Shown here piece after piece: positions 53,664 to 61,233 of a DNA stretch of 64,000 nucleotides. A program made the position numbers and the translations under genes. The DNA is from CAWUKT01 sp964352215 (lineage in GTDB: Bacteria; Bacteroidota; Bacteroidia; J057; JADKCL01), in the NCBI GenBank assembly GCA_964352215.1, contig CAYGRE010000022.1, positions 1 through 64,000 of the forward strand. The letters are read 5' to 3'. The stretch's first letter is position 1, and each line of letters begins with the position of its first letter. The notes under the pieces are model-generated. The model was not told the origin of the DNA. It did not search any database and saw nothing but the letters and a program-made list of their open reading frames with translations.

Positions 53664-54867
53664 GCTTGCTCCGCTGAAGACCTTTCGTGGCAGCCTCCCT
53701 CTGGTGCTGTTGCTTCTCATTGCTTTTCCGGCGCTGCTGAGCAGTTGCGAAGGATATTTCGGCAAAAAGACGGACCCCAGTTTCATTGACATTCCGGTCT
53801 ACAACGACCGGCAGGTGGCTTATGTTCCGGTCCAGCCGGTCTGGGACGATTTCGTGATGCCGGTAGATGTTGCGGTCGGCTATGATGAGCTGGTCTATAT
53901 CGTCGATGGCGCCACCAGTGAGATCGTCTGCTACGATCAGGCGGGCAATGATTTGGGGCGCTTTGGAGTTCCTGGCGTTCGCCAGGTCGTTCAGGACCGC
54001 ACCCTGGACCTGCTCGCGATCGGTACTTTTGATACTTTGGGGGCAACCTTGTCCTGTATCTACCGGATCGAGCTCAAGAGCAGTGCCGGATATGGATTGG
54101 GTAACGCCCGGATCGAAAACAAGATCGTACACCCCTTTTACTTTCGCGTCAACGTAAGCGTCGGAACCGACGACCTCGTCTCTCTGAATTCCATCGCGGT
54201 GCGGGCCGACAATTCCTATTATGTAGCCCGCAGTGGCCCCGGTGGTTCACAAATCTTTGGCCCTGACGATGCTATTCTCATTTTCGATGCCGATGACAGA
54301 TTCCAGACGGCAGTCAGGATCAGTACCAATGGGGCCATCCTGAATGATTATTTCAAAACGCCGTTTGCCTTGGCAGGGCTGGCCCAACCGCCACAATCCA
54401 CCTTTGTCAACCCGGAAAATGACTTTGTTTTCTGCTCGTTGAATGATCCCACCGCGCTCAAGGTGCAGTATATTGATGTGATCGAAACCGAAGGTGGGAT
54501 CGACTATGTGCTGAAAAGCATGATCGTGGGTGACACCTCGGCGGCGGATGGATTCCTGCTCAACCCCAATCGCTTCGCTGCTCCGGTGGATGTGGCCATC
54601 TCAGGTGACGGAACCAATTATATCTTTGTCGTCGATTCTGAAAAGGACTCTTTGTACCAGTTCACCTTTACGGGTTTGGAAGGGGTAGCCCCGCCAGCTG
54701 GTTCAAATTCCAATAAGAATGTCCTGGTTTCTTTCGGTGGGTCCGGCAATACGTTGACCCAGTTCAGCCAGCCTTCGGCGGTGTCCTATTACCGAGAGAT
54801 TCTTTATGTCGCTGACCGTGGAAACCAAAGGGTTTTGCGCTTCAGGTTGACGACTGATTTCGACTGA
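53641..54867 (+). CDS. NHL/6-bladed propeller lipoprotein
   Basis: 408 residues; the start overlaps the previous gene by 23 bases. Lipobox LLSSC. Propeller blades: MPVDVAVGYDELVYIVDGAT, NDLGRFGVPGVR, RFAAPVDVAISGDGTNYIFV, VDSEKDSLYQFTFTG and QPSAVSYYREILYVADRGNQ with RVLRF. NHL-type propellers bind protein or RNA ligands. As the last gene of the operon it probably works with the receptor and barrel at the outer membrane. Confidence 0.85.
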   Translation: MMNHSQNKLAPLKTFRGSLPLVLLLLIAFPALLSSCEGYFGKKTDPSFIDIPVYNDRQVAYVPVQPVWDDFVMPVDVAVGYDELVYIVDGATSEIVCYDQAGNDLGRFGVPGVRQVVQDRTLDLLAIGTFDTLGATLSCIYRIELKSSAGYGLGNARIENKIVHPFYFRVNVSVGTDDLVSLNSIAVRADNSYYVARSGPGGSQIFGPDDAILIFDADDRFQTAVRISTNGAILNDYFKTPFALAGLAQPPQSTFVNPENDFVFCSLNDPTALKVQYIDVIETEGGIDYVLKSMIVGDTSAADGFLLNPNRFAAPVDVAISGDGTNYIFVVDSEKDSLYQFTFTGLEGVAPPAGSNSNKNVLVSFGGSGNTLTQFSQPSAVSYYREILYVADRGNQRVLRFRLTTDFD

Positions 54868-54881
54868 TTTTTTCCATTTTT

Positions 54882-54905
54882 GTGCTTTTGCGCTTTTGCG
54901 CTTTT
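54882..54905 (+). repeat. Octamer repeat (GYGCTTTT)3
   Basis: Three 8-bp copies (GTGCTTTT, GCGCTTTT, GCGCTTTT) just after the operon, followed by GCGGGTGC. Marks the left edge of a repeat-rich intergenic zone. Confidence 0.8.
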
Positions 54906-55035
54906 GCGGGTGCATTTGTGCTTCTGTGGATGCTTTCGGATGCGCTGTTCTTCCGCTGTTCATGTGCACACTGCCCTTCCCGCGGATTTTCCATTTCTGC
55001 GTTTCCCGGCTTTATTGGCCATTCTTGAATTTTTT

Positions 55036-55119
55036 GCGGCGAACCGTTTAGGGTTGTTAGCCGCAAAGTTGCAGGGTAATACCCTCAAGAATGATAGTAA
55101 TACTATCATAAGTTGCGGC
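55036..55119. other. Branched inverted-repeat element before array B
   Basis: GCCGCAA (55060-55066) pairs with TTGCGGC (55113-55119). Inside are two hairpins, GGGTAATACCC (55074-55084) and a 9-bp arm pair ATGATAGTA/TACTATCAT (55091-55109, 1-base spacer). A further GCGGC at 55036-55040 can pair alternatively with GCCGC at 55060, so two mutually exclusive folds exist. The outer arms resemble array B units. Confidence 0.65.
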
Positions 55120-55215
55120 ATATTAAGCGCGGCAGTTCGCAGGATGACTGTCAGGTTTGAAAGTGTTTCTGCGAACATCTGCGGGTCGTGTTGGGGAACA
55201 TGTTCGGGTGGAGAG

Positions 55216-55482
55216 GTGCAAGGTTGAGGCTGTGGAGGCGCGAAGTTGAGGGTAGGATGGGTGCAGGGTCGAGGGTCACGAGGCGCAGTCTTGCGGGTGT
55301 TGTGGCGTAAGGTTGTGGCATAAGGGGCGCATTTTTGCGGGTGTTAGGGCGCAGGGGTCCCCCAAGTGGGCCGCAAGGTTGCGGTTACCGAGGCGCAAGG
55401 TACGAGGGTTACGAGCCGCAGGCTTGCGGCTATCGAGGCGCAAGGTATGAGGGTGACGAGCCGCAAGCTTGCGGCTATGAAG
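55216..55482. repeat. Array B: 22-bp-period palindromic minisatellite
   Basis: Thirteen contiguous units of 22 (sometimes 23) bp, starting near 55216, 55238, 55261, 55283, 55305, 55327, 55349, 55371, 55393, 55416, 55438 and 55461. The loose consensus is GCGCAAGGTTGCGGGT plus about six bases ending in GAG/AGG. The last units hold perfect palindromes (CCGCAAGCTTGCGG at 55461-55474), and 55393-55482 is a 45-bp dimer repeated twice with few changes. There are no unique spacers, so it is not CRISPR. Confidence 0.85.
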
Positions 55483-55517
55483 TCTAATCCATTCCCGGAA
55501 AAACGCTTAAATTTTGA

Positions 55518-56105
55518 CTACTTTTCTTCCCATTCTGTACCCGGCAACAGCGCGGCAATCACCAGTCGGTCTTCATACCGCCAGGCTCTGAATTGCAGGC
55601 CCTTTTTACTGATCAATTTCCACTCGGTATTGTTTTTGGAATTCGGAGGGCCGAAGTATTTGCTGAGCCAATTGTCCCGGGCGCTGAGGTCGCGGTAAGA
55701 GAGGATCACCTCGTAGAAAGCATGTTCCTCTTTGTCGGAGAAGTAGTATTGGGCGGTGTGGTAGGGATATTTGTCGGAAAAGCGTTCCTCCCAAACATAG
55801 CGGAAGTTTTCCCTTGAGAGTTTATTGGGTTCGACGGTTTTTCTCTTTTCGGCAAATGCTTCCATGGACATCCCGAATTCAAGTTTTTTAAATTCCTTGG
55901 GGAGGACGCGTTTGACCTGGGAATGGGAGGATAGGGGAAGGAGGAATAGTAAAAGTGTGAGGACGAAGGGCCAGAGGTTTGTTTTGCTGGATATTCTCTC
56001 TGGGTCTTGACGGTATTGCGAAAAGCTCTTGGTTGACCCTGTTATGGCCAGGGAGAAATCCCCGGAATATGTGTTTCGCATACAAGAAAGATTACGATTC
56101 TCCAT
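55518..56105 (-). CDS. Uncharacterised exported protein
   Basis: 195 residues from ATG 56105, which overlaps the TGA of the upstream ankyrin gene (TGATG), a typical coupled start. A hydrophobic segment NLWPFVLTLLLFLLPLSSHS starts near residue 43, after an unusually long polar leader; it may be a long-leader signal or an anchor. The remainder (KLEFGMSMEAFAEKRKTVEP, YYFSDKEEHAFYEVILSYRD) is a compact soluble domain. No family recognised. Confidence 0.65.
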   Translation of the reverse strand: MENRNLSCMRNTYSGDFSLAITGSTKSFSQYRQDPERISSKTNLWPFVLTLLLFLLPLSSHSQVKRVLPKEFKKLEFGMSMEAFAEKRKTVEPNKLSRENFRYVWEERFSDKYPYHTAQYYFSDKEEHAFYEVILSYRDLSARDNWLSKYFGPPNSKNNTEWKLISKKGLQFRAWRYEDRLVIAALLPGTEWEEK

Positions 56106-58294
56106 CACTTGCAATATAACTCAATTGCCTCTTTCGCGGTGGGGTCATTTTGGGCGGCGGCGCTGGAAAAGTCCTGGCAGGCTTCTTCTACCCGGTCTTG
56201 TTTGAGCTTTGTCACCCCAAGTAAATAGTGTATTTCCCCGGTTCTGATGCCTTGGGAAAGGGCTTTGGTAAGATGGGTTTCTGCTGCCGGATAATTCTTT
56301 AGGTCGAGGTTGGTTTTTCCGGCTTCTAACCACGCTTCCGGGTAGAATGGGCGGTATTGTATGGCCTGTTCAAAGTCAATCGCGGCACTTTCCGGCATAT
56401 TGAGGGCCTGCTTGGAGATGCCCCGGTAATAATAGGCTTCGGCAAATTCCGGCTCTCGCTTGAGGCATTTGTTGAATTCTACCTGGGCCGCATCGAATAA
56501 ATCGAGCTTGAGGAGTTCGGTGCCATTTTCGAAGAAATCGGCTGCGAGCATGGCGGGTTGGCTTCCCTGGATGTTGAGCAGGGCCATCATATTGGAATCT
56601 TTGGGCAATGCGTAATTGAGGAGGTCGATGGGGGTGGCATTTCCGGGGATTCTGCGGGCCAGGTAGGGTTGGCGGTGGGGAAGTTCCTTGGGTTGATTGG
56701 TGCGGGCGTTGGTAGATGCGCCTTTTTCGATGAGGAGTGTGGCGATGGTGACTTTTTCGGGGATACTGGCAATGATTTCTCTTTTGATGACGGCCCAGTG
56801 GAGGGGGGTCCAACCATGCTGATCTGTTTGCCTGGGGTTGGCTCCGGCTGCGATGAGTTGTTGGGCCAGACCGGGAAGGCCCAGGTAGGCGGCGTAATGG
56901 AGGGCCGGCATTTCGAGGTCACCTCCGGGGGTGTCAATATTGTCGACTTTGGTCGCGATTACTGCTACGACTGTGCTCCATTTGGTTCGGTATTCAGCAT
57001 CCCGGAGGTTCCAGGTGAGGGTTGGGAGCCATTTATCGGCTGGGCGGGCGCCCTGCTCCATGAGGAAGGAGGCGCATTCGGGATGCCCTGCTTCGAGGGC
57101 AATCGCCAGGGCGGTGCGGCCTTCCGGATCGGCTTGGTCGAGCTTGGCGCCGAAACGGATCAGGTGGCGGAGGCTGGTTGCGTCGCCGTTGGCGGCGGCG
57201 ATGTGGATGGGGTAGCGGTTGCCTTGGTTTTTCTGGTTGCCAGTGGTGGTGGGGGCGTCGGCATGGTTTGGATCGCGAGGATTGCCGCTGGTGTTAGGAG
57301 GACCCTGCTTGCTGGGGTCCCGGTTGGGGTTGGCACCTGCCAGCAGGTGTTTTAATACTGCCCCGGTATCGGTTCTTTCCAGTGCCTCGATCAGATCACG
57401 GTAATGGAAATCGGAAAATTCATAGCCCTTCCTGCGGAAGAACAAGGCAACAGCTGTGTTTTTAGAGGCATAAGCAAGGTCCAGTGGATTGCTGCCTTTC
57501 TTTGTTTCGGAGAACAAAGACGGGTTTAAATCATACAGGTATTCGACCTCGTCCTGGTGACCATGGGGAGCTGCATAATGGAGGACATTTCGGCCGAGGT
57601 TGTCGCGGATGCTGAGGTTGGCTCCAAGCTCTATAAATGCCTCCAGAACTTTCCGGTCTGCGCGGATGGCCGCGATGTGGAGTGGCGTGACTCCCTCCTC
57701 ATTCGGTGTATTGAGGTCGACGCCTCCGGAGGCGGTCAGACGGATGGATTCCAGGTTGCCGCCGAGGGCGGCGTAGTGCAGGGTTGAGTTTCCGCGTTGG
57801 TCGCGGGTGGTGTAGTTGGCTCCTGCTTGCAGGAGTTGGAGGACATGGTTTTCCCCATCGGGCTGGGTGAGGGCATACATCAAGGGTGTCCTGCCCTGGG
57901 AGTCGGAGGCATTGACCTGGGCGCCTGCTTTGAGCAGGAGTTGCAGGATTTCCGGATTGGGGTAAACCGCGTTGGCGTGGAGTGGAGTAATGTTGGTGGG
58001 AGTCCCATTGTCATGGAGGGCATCAGTATCAGAATGCATCTTTCCTATCTTGCTTCCATCCTCACTTCCATGCGAAGAAACTGCCAGAGAATGAATCTCA
58101 AAATTGTAGGCCGGATTGATACTGGAAACAGTGGCATTGGGGTCCACTCCTTTTCGAAGGAAGGATTTGACAACCTTGGCATCGCTTAGTTCTACGGCTT
58201 CAATGAGAAGGTTAGCCAGGGAGTCGGAATCAATGCTTTGTCCTAAACCAGTCCTGGGCGATAAGAGCAGCACGCAAAGCAAAGCCCAAGCCAT
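56105..58294 (-). CDS. Exported ankyrin-repeat and TPR protein
   Basis: 729 residues from Met 58294, which starts the signal WALLCVLLLSPRTGLGQS; the frame is open further upstream without need. Two ankyrin blocks: about 100-290 (GTPTNITPLHANAVYPNPEI, SQGRTPLMYALTQP, RGNSTLHYAALGGNLESI, EGVTPLHIAAIRADRKVLEA) and about 350-560 (GNRYPIHIAAANGDATSLRH, PEGRTALAIALEAGHPECAS, HGWTPLHWAVIKRE). At 600-729 lie TPR units (EAYYYRGISKQALNMPESAA). A scaffold for protein interactions in the envelope, partner unknown. Coupled to the downstream gene. Confidence 0.85.
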   Translation of the reverse strand: MAWALLCVLLLSPRTGLGQSIDSDSLANLLIEAVELSDAKVVKSFLRKGVDPNATVSSINPAYNFEIHSLAVSSHGSEDGSKIGKMHSDTDALHDNGTPTNITPLHANAVYPNPEILQLLLKAGAQVNASDSQGRTPLMYALTQPDGENHVLQLLQAGANYTTRDQRGNSTLHYAALGGNLESIRLTASGGVDLNTPNEEGVTPLHIAAIRADRKVLEAFIELGANLSIRDNLGRNVLHYAAPHGHQDEVEYLYDLNPSLFSETKKGSNPLDLAYASKNTAVALFFRRKGYEFSDFHYRDLIEALERTDTGAVLKHLLAGANPNRDPSKQGPPNTSGNPRDPNHADAPTTTGNQKNQGNRYPIHIAAANGDATSLRHLIRFGAKLDQADPEGRTALAIALEAGHPECASFLMEQGARPADKWLPTLTWNLRDAEYRTKWSTVVAVIATKVDNIDTPGGDLEMPALHYAAYLGLPGLAQQLIAAGANPRQTDQHGWTPLHWAVIKREIIASIPEKVTIATLLIEKGASTNARTNQPKELPHRQPYLARRIPGNATPIDLLNYALPKDSNMMALLNIQGSQPAMLAADFFENGTELLKLDLFDAAQVEFNKCLKREPEFAEAYYYRGISKQALNMPESAAIDFEQAIQYRPFYPEAWLEAGKTNLDLKNYPAAETHLTKALSQGIRTGEIHYLLGVTKLKQDRVEEACQDFSSAAAQNDPTAKEAIELYCK

Positions 58295-58364
58295 ACCAGC
58301 AACCCCGGGAGAAGTACCCCACGCCTTTCCTGAAATATGAATATGCCGAATAGCCAATCCCAGA

Positions 58365-60032
58365 TTATTCTTCGGAAGTGTCTTTTTTGTCCTCAGAGGT
58401 TTCAGCTTCGGTGCCATTTTCAGCGCCTTTATCATCACCCTCCACTCCCCCGGTTTCAACAATCGCAACCTCAGGACTCACTTGGCGCTTCAGACTTCCG
58501 GCTTCTCGAACCTTTGCCTCTTCTTCAGCTTTCTTTTCCGCTGCGGCTTTGGCTTCTGCTACTGCCTTCGCCTTTTCCTCCTGCCGCCGCCTTTCTCTTT
58601 CTTCCTCAATGGCCTGCCGGTTTTTCTCAGCCTCTATCTGTGCCAATTTTGCCCGCTTCTCCTCCTCCTTCTTGGCTTTTTCTTGCTCCTTCCGCTCTTC
58701 CCGTTCTTTTTCTTTCTGAGCTTTCGCCGCTGCCTTTTCAGCTTTTATTTTTTCCAGGAGGGCTTCCCTTTCTTTCCGCTTTTCCTCTTTGGCCTGTTCC
58801 TTTGCCGCGATCAAACTGGCACGTTGCTTTTCCCGCTCAGCTTTACGCTTGGTAATCTCCGCCTCCCGCTTCTTCTTGATCTCCTCTTTCCTCTTTTCTC
58901 TGGCCAACCGCGCCTCTTCCTGCTTTTTCTTCTTCTCTGACTTCAGCTTGTCGATGTCCCTTGACTTGGTGATGGGGCTGGATTTTGACCGCTTGTCTTT
59001 GGCCAACTTCCGATCAGCCGACTTAGGTATCTTTCCTTTTTTCACTTTTTCTTTTTTAGTGGGGGCTTCTTCTAAAGGTGCAGGTGCTTGCAGGATCGCG
59101 GCTTCCTCGGAGCGAATCACCTTAGGCAAGGCCGCAGCTTCTACAAACCAATTCATCAGATCGCCGGATTGATCTGCCTGCCCCAGTGCTTCGGTCATCG
59201 CCCAAACCTGGAGTTGATCCTTGGGTTTGTCCCCATTGGCTTCCCGGTCCCGGCCCAATTCTTTGACCCGTTCGTCCGCCTGACTTGGAAATATCTCGGC
59301 AAATACCACTTTGGCTTTTTTCTCGAGCACCTCTTTTTCCAGCATCATGGTTTCAAAAGGCCAGATATAGCTGTCTTTTTCCAGGGCTTTGTGGCAGCGC
59401 AGGTTCCAGACAACCGGAATGCCGGTCAGGCTTTGGCTCCCCACACTTCCGGCACCGTAGAGCTTCCAAACTTCCTGGGTTCCGCCGGTGGCACGGTCCG
59501 TATGGCGCAGACGTTGGATCGTTTTTCCATGGATATTGAGCTCGTCCACCCCTTTCCAGGGACTCTTTGCACCAATATGCTCCAACTCCACTCCTTTGGC
59601 AACGCCCCAAAACGGGCCGCCTTCTTTGAATTTTGCATTGATCTTGTCTGCCAATTCGAAACGGTTGTTCTCGTTGAGCTCATCGTCTTCGAGGTGTTCG
59701 GACAGATATTCCCAGACACCCTTCCACTCTGCCTTACCGGTGAGGACTTCAGCAAAGCCGGCGGGGTAGCCAAATGCGAAGTCGAAACCGACCAAAACGC
59801 GCTTTCCTTCCTTGAGGAGGTCTTTTAAGGTCGCTTCCAGGTGTTGGTAGGCACGTGCTCTTGTCCGGCAATAGGTCTGGGAAAAAGACAATTCTTCACC
59901 GAGCCGTTTGGCTTCACCGATCCAGATATTGTCCTTCTTCAGCTTGCCATCTTTGCGGTTTTGGGGGCCGGGCTCGTCCTTCGCGCTCCAGTCCACCATG
60001 ATATAAGTATCGAAAAGGGTATTATTACTCAT
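58365..60032 (-). CDS. RNase H-fold (DUF429-like) protein with long charged helix
   Basis: 555 residues, cytosolic. The N-terminal about 310 residues (TYIMVDWSAKDEPG, RVLVGFDFAFGYPAGFAEVL, LYGAGSVGSQSLTGIPVVWN, VVFAEIFPS, DQLQVWAMTEAL) match a DUF429-like RNase H fold with conserved Asp in VDWSA and GFDF. Similar proteins are sometimes mislabelled as cobalamin or molybdopterin synthesis proteins. Residues about 320-520 are an almost uninterrupted Lys/Glu/Arg/Ala helix (single alpha-helix or coiled coil) followed by an acidic tail. Enzyme activity is unproven. The upstream spacer contains the tRNA-Arg gene. Confidence 0.78.
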   Translation of the reverse strand: MSNNTLFDTYIMVDWSAKDEPGPQNRKDGKLKKDNIWIGEAKRLGEELSFSQTYCRTRARAYQHLEATLKDLLKEGKRVLVGFDFAFGYPAGFAEVLTGKAEWKGVWEYLSEHLEDDELNENNRFELADKINAKFKEGGPFWGVAKGVELEHIGAKSPWKGVDELNIHGKTIQRLRHTDRATGGTQEVWKLYGAGSVGSQSLTGIPVVWNLRCHKALEKDSYIWPFETMMLEKEVLEKKAKVVFAEIFPSQADERVKELGRDREANGDKPKDQLQVWAMTEALGQADQSGDLMNWFVEAAALPKVIRSEEAAILQAPAPLEEAPTKKEKVKKGKIPKSADRKLAKDKRSKSSPITKSRDIDKLKSEKKKKQEEARLAREKRKEEIKKKREAEITKRKAEREKQRASLIAAKEQAKEEKRKEREALLEKIKAEKAAAKAQKEKEREERKEQEKAKKEEEKRAKLAQIEAEKNRQAIEEERERRRQEEKAKAVAEAKAAAEKKAEEEAKVREAGSLKRQVSPEVAIVETGGVEGDDKGAENGTEAETSEDKKDTSEE

Positions 60033-60105
60033 GATTGGGCCTTGAAAATTAATGCAATGAATATACCTTTGTAATCTGAATAAAGTCGAATCTTTTCGAT
60101 TTTCT

Positions 60106-60177
60106 GGTCCCGTAGTTCAATGGATAGAATAGGAGTTTCCTAAACTCTAGATGCAAGTTCGATTCTTGCCGGGACTA
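60106..60177 (+). tRNA. tRNA-Arg (anticodon CCT)
   Basis: Folds into a full cloverleaf: acceptor GGTCCCG with CGGGACT, D arm GTTC/GAAT, anticodon stem GGAGT/ACTCT with loop TTCCTAA (anticodon CCT, decoding AGG), T arm GCAAG-TTCGATT-CTTGC, and discriminator A. CCA is not encoded. Its 3' 55 bp serve as an integration site (see the island). Confidence 0.93.
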
Positions 60178-60178
60178 C
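60124..60178 (+). repeat. Attachment-like direct repeat, tRNA copy (left)
   Basis: 55 bp from the end of the D arm to one base past the tRNA discriminator, identical to 63643-63697. Confidence 0.95.
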
Positions 60179-60196
60179 TTCTAATATACAAATTGC

Positions 60197-60233
60197 CCAA
60201 ACGTCTGTTTCAGAAATTGAAATAGGCGTTTGG
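60197..60233. terminator. Long hairpin at the island's left end
   Basis: A 16-bp stem (CCAAACGTCTGTTTCA with TGAAATAGGCGTTTGG, two G-T pairs) and a GAAAT loop. It lies between the tRNA and the 3' end of the RelA/SpoT-like gene. It could terminate either; no long T run follows. Confidence 0.55.
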
Positions 60234-60345
60234 CGTTTATGGAATTCCATCTAGACCGTGATGTATTGAAATATGAGATCGTCCAACAAATTCTTTGAAA
60301 TTATACAAACCTAGGTCTGTGCGAGAAAAGTGATTTCAACATTAA

Positions 60346-61233
60346 TTATAAGACCTCTATTGGCTGTATTTTTGTAAATTTCTCCTTCAATACAGAGGGC
60401 GTAAGGGAATCTAACCCAACATCCTTCAGCTCAAAAAAGTTAATTAGGAATACGTAGTTGTTTGGGAAGTTCGGGATACTAATCCCTGAATGGTAAACTG
60501 CTTCTAAGAACTTTTCCCTATCAAGTTTAAATATTGCCTTTCCTAACTCAATATTATTGTCAAAGTGATCAAGAATTTCTTGGGAAAGAGGGGCGTTTTT
60601 AAGTCTGATCCTAAGCTTGTTTCTCAACAAAGCCTGCCACTTACGGTCTTTGTAATTTCGGAAGGCTAATTTATGAAATAAGTCTAGTAAGGAGGTGTCA
60701 CTTGTCTCCAGTGTTGCATAAATGCCATTCAAGTGACGGGATAGGTCTTCCTGTCCTTCCCAGTCTTCCAAACATTTATACCGTAGATCATGTTCAATTT
60801 CATGCCATCCTTCAGAAAGAACAGATCTTATTTGAACTTCAAAGGTAGAATCGATCTTTTGCGAAATGGATGAATAGGAGTTATTAAATTCCTTCTCCCA
60901 ATTGGTTGGAATTTTAAACACCATATTGGTTCTAACCGGACCAAAATAATCTCCTTTAAGCATATCAATTTGTTTATTGTCGATAACAAAAGTGTCTTCA
61001 AGAATCTTTATAATAAATGGGATGTCATCAGAAAAATAGGTTGCAATTCTTATTCCAATAAAATCCTGCAGTTTTTTACCGCTGCTTTCATAATCCTTTT
61101 TCCTTATTTTTTCCTTTGCAGCTTCAATACCCTTACACCTCGAAAAAATCCTGTGTAAGATCCCAACTTTATTTAGACACTCCTCAATTTCGGAAACAAT
61201 GTCCTTTTGGATGATTTTACCTATGTCATTCAT
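60346..61233 (-). CDS. RelA/SpoT-fold nucleotidyltransferase (candidate toxin/effector)
   Basis: 295 residues. The synthetase-fold core is visible: GKKLQDFIGIRIATYF with the metal Asp57, and STFEVQIRSVLSEGWHEIEH (Glu132) followed by DLRYK, as in ppGpp synthetases. The guanine-stacking G-loop (normally GYxSxH) is replaced by YFGPVRTNMVFK at about 96-107, so the product or target may differ from (p)ppGpp. There is no HD hydrolase, TGS or ACT domain. The C-terminal about 130 residues are helical and unrecognised. The ATG overlaps the end of the NACHT gene by 8 bases, so the two are translated together. Relatives include toxic small alarmone synthetases that pyrophosphorylate tRNA or nucleotides; the role here is inferred. 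Confidence 0.8.
   Translation of the reverse strand: MNDIGKIIQKDIVSEIEECLNKVGILHRIFSRCKGIEAAKEKIRKKDYESSGKKLQDFIGIRIATYFSDDIPFIIKILEDTFVIDNKQIDMLKGDYFGPVRTNMVFKIPTNWEKEFNNSYSSISQKIDSTFEVQIRSVLSEGWHEIEHDLRYKCLEDWEGQEDLSRHLNGIYATLETSDTSLLDLFHKLAFRNYKDRKWQALLRNKLRIRLKNAPLSQEILDHFDNNIELGKAIFKLDREKFLEAVYHSGISIPNFPNNYVFLINFFELKDVGLDSLTPSVLKEKFTKIQPIEVL

Noticed and set aside
58337..59172. Leu/Phe/Ser-rich membrane-like frames opposite the charged helix
   Set aside because: Antisense of Lys/Glu-rich codons reads as Phe/Leu/Ser; an artefact of the helix composition.
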